The translations under genes were made by a program, and so were the position numbers. The notes beneath the pieces are model-generated. The model was given only the letters and a program-made list of their open reading frames with translations, searched no databases and was not told the DNA's origin. From an uncultured Eubacteriales bacterium (GTDB lineage: Bacteria > Bacillota_A > Clostridia > Christensenellales > Aristaeellaceae), in assembly GCA_902803675.1 (NCBI GenBank), contig CADCQZ010000140.1:1-16636 (forward strand): a stretch of 16,636 bases of DNA. Reading direction: 5' to 3'. This document shows, piece after piece, positions 15,412 through 16,636 of the stretch (the stretch's first letter is position 1; every line of letters starts with the position of its first letter).

Positions 15412-15558
15412 GATACATACTCCTTTGATCAGAACTCTTCCTGCTCCGGCCTGATGGGCCCGGGTCCACCTTCAAAAACCACCGCCGGTAAATTAGCAAG
15501 CCAAATGAGCGTCACATCCACCACTTACAAGGAAAAAAACGCCCAAAACCCGTTCCGT
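15412..15558 (-). other. Long leader of the mreB-family transcript
   Basis: About 147 nt separate the predicted transcription start from the ATG. A 31-codon GTG-initiated frame (15429-15524) fits inside it; its TGA lies 3 nt before the AAAGGAG of mreB. The GTG has no ribosome site. A bulged CCGGGCC / GGCCGG hairpin lies near 15455. I recognise no known regulatory RNA class. Confidence 0.35.
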
Positions 15559-15564
15559 TCCGAT

Positions 15565-15593
15565 AGTATAACCCTTTTTGCGCACAACGTCAA
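15565..15593 (-). promoter_or_regulatory. Promoter of the mreB-family gene
   Basis: TTGACG (15588-15593) and TATACT (15565-15570) on the minus strand have a 17-bp spacer. The promoter lies directly behind the stop of the upstream membrane-protein gene (15614), so mreB can be expressed independently, although read-through from upstream is also possible. Confidence 0.8.
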
Positions 15594-15613
15594 ATAATAC
15601 CGGCCGGAGGGGC

Positions 15614-16636
15614 TCACCGGGGCCGCACATACATCATGAAACCGTCCCCTTTATCCAAAAGACGCCATTTTAAGGCCTTCATGGTATCCAGCCCCGCCTT
15701 GTTGCCCACCCGGAGGATGACGCAGCCCACCTGATACCTGTCCAGCAGAGCGCCGGCGGCGGCGCTCTCCTCCGATGAAAGAGCGGCGTTGGCGAAACTG
15801 TACAGATACCGCAGGTCCTGCCCCTCTTCCTCCCGGCCCCAGGCGTCATAGACATCCCGGATAAAGCCCTCCTTGGACACCAGGAGCCTTAGATCCGTAT
15901 GCACCTGCCGCAGGGTGGTGGACACGGAATTGCACGCCAGCACGGGCCCGTCGATCCCCTCCGATACGATCTTCTCCCCCATTTCCAGGATCTTGGGGCG
16001 GATCTTTTCCACGTTGTCGGCGGGGACATAGTCCTGCATCTCCCAGGTGCCGGCGTAGGCCGTCAGGCACAGCATGGCCAGCCCCAGCGCCGCGGCCCTG
16101 CGGCCGGGCAGGCGCCCCGTCAGATCCGCGACGCACCAGGCGACCGCGGGCCCCACCGGCACCAGCCAGAATACCCGCCAGTAGGTCGGGGTCTTGGTGA
16201 TCTTTTCCGCCACGAATCTCCCCGACAGGGGGTTCCACAGGAAGACGAGCATCATCGCGCCGGTGAGCAGGAAAAAGATCCCAGAAGCTTTTTCCCTCCG
16301 GGCGGCGATATAGATCAGCGCCCCGAAGTACATGACCAGGAAGACTTTCATCTTCCCGAAAAAGCTGTTCAGCGTCTCCGCGAAAAACTCCGGCCCCGCC
16401 GCGCTGGCGTTCTCCACGATCCCGGCCCCTTCGGAAACGCGGAAATAAATGAGGGCCGTGAAACCCAGGATGATCGCGATGCCGGGGAGCATGGGGAGGG
16501 CTTTCCGCCAGTTTTTCTCCGCCAGCGCCCAGGCCGCGGACAAAAACAGCAGCTGGAACCCGTCGATATACAGGCTCGTGGCGTTCAGCGCCATCCCGGA
16601 GAGCACGCACATCCAGACAAGGACCGCCGGGCGTCC
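15614..16636 (-). CDS. Polytopic membrane protein, C-terminal part (cut by the window edge)
   Basis: The frame is open from the right edge to a TGA at 15614-15616, 340 residues; the true start lies outside. About five or six hydrophobic segments are visible (for example SLYIDGFQLLFLSAAWAL, MLPGIAIILGFTALIYF, VFLVMYFGALIYIAA, GIFFLLTGAMMLVFLW and FWLVPVGPAVAWCVA). A soluble C-terminal domain of about 140 residues follows (DNVEKIRPKILEMGEKIVSE to VILRVGN). The stretch NPLSGRFVAEKITKTPTYWR resembles membrane proteins annotated as DUF6077, but this is from memory and tentative. In overall layout it resembles the 552-residue GT-C-like protein at 11522. Function is unknown; a role in building surface polymers is a guess. 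No clear terminator follows it. Confidence 0.7.
   Translation of the reverse strand, partial: GRPAVLVWMCVLSGMALNATSLYIDGFQLLFLSAAWALAEKNWRKALPMLPGIAIILGFTALIYFRVSEGAGIVENASAAGPEFFAETLNSFFGKMKVFLVMYFGALIYIAARREKASGIFFLLTGAMMLVFLWNPLSGRFVAEKITKTPTYWRVFWLVPVGPAVAWCVADLTGRLPGRRAAALGLAMLCLTAYAGTWEMQDYVPADNVEKIRPKILEMGEKIVSEGIDGPVLACNSVSTTLRQVHTDLRLLVSKEGFIRDVYDAWGREEEGQDLRYLYSFANAALSSEESAAAGALLDRYQVGCVILRVGNKAGLDTMKALKWRLLDKGDGFMMYVRPR

Noticed and set aside
15532..15540. T run on the minus strand in the mreB leader as a terminator or attenuator
   Set aside because: No stable hairpin lies immediately upstream of the run in the transcript.
1..16636. CRISPR array, tRNA/rRNA genes, insertion sequences or phage genes
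   Set aside because: No regularly spaced repeats, cloverleaf-like sequences, terminal inverted repeats with transposase, or phage structural motifs were seen on either strand.

Overview
The window reads as chromosomal DNA of a GC-rich member of the Clostridia (Bacillota). The grounds are a glgB-glgC-glgD-glgA operon (GlgD, the non-catalytic partner of GlgC, is typical of Clostridia), strong Shine-Dalgarno sequences, textbook -35/-10 promoters with 16-17 bp spacers, an AsnA-type asparagine synthetase, a SpoIIE-type phosphatase with an RsbW-like kinase, and a long, single MreB. I cannot place it below class with confidence. No mobile element, CRISPR array, rRNA or tRNA gene was seen, and codon use looks even throughout.

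Layout. (1) 2-73: the last 23 codons of a plus-strand gene, followed by a strong bidirectional terminator. (2) 146-6496, minus strand: a tight five-gene glycogen operon, in transcription order glgB, glgC, glgD, glgA and a small zinc-ribbon protein. It is driven by a near-consensus promoter whose spacer carries the perfect palindrome AAAAGCGCTTTT. (3) 6534-7870, plus strand: a divergent gene for an exported protein with a peptidoglycan-binding domain and a phosphodiester-glycosidase (NAGPA-like) domain. (4) 7891-10538, minus strand: a two-gene partner-switching module, a membrane sensor phosphatase (Cache-HAMP-SpoIIE, TTG start) overlapping by ATGA with an RsbW-like kinase. (5) 10554-11494, plus strand: a PHP-domain phosphoesterase divergent from the phosphatase, with an inverted repeat centred between the two promoters. 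(6) 11522-14306, minus strand: asnA and then a 552-residue GT-C-like membrane protein. (7) 14346-15593, minus strand: a single mreB-family gene with its own promoter, a leader of about 147 nt and a terminator. (8) 15614-16636, minus strand: a polytopic membrane protein cut by the window edge.

How the genes work together. GlgC/GlgD make ADP-glucose, GlgA polymerises it and GlgB adds branches. No phosphorylase or debranching enzyme is in view, so this is the synthetic half of glycogen metabolism. Several other genes point to the cell envelope and signalling: the peptidoglycan-binding glycosidase, MreB, the membrane proteins, and the Cache phosphatase with its RsbW-like kinase.

The points most worth following up are the MreB-family protein with Arg where the catalytic Glu normally sits, the LacI/CcpA-like palindrome inside the glg promoter, the inverted repeat between the divergent phosphatase and PHP promoters, the phosphatase/kinase pair with no antagonist or sigma factor beside it, and the zinc-ribbon protein at the end of the glycogen operon. 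I found no clear sign of a wholly new system: most of the window is ordinary core-genome content.
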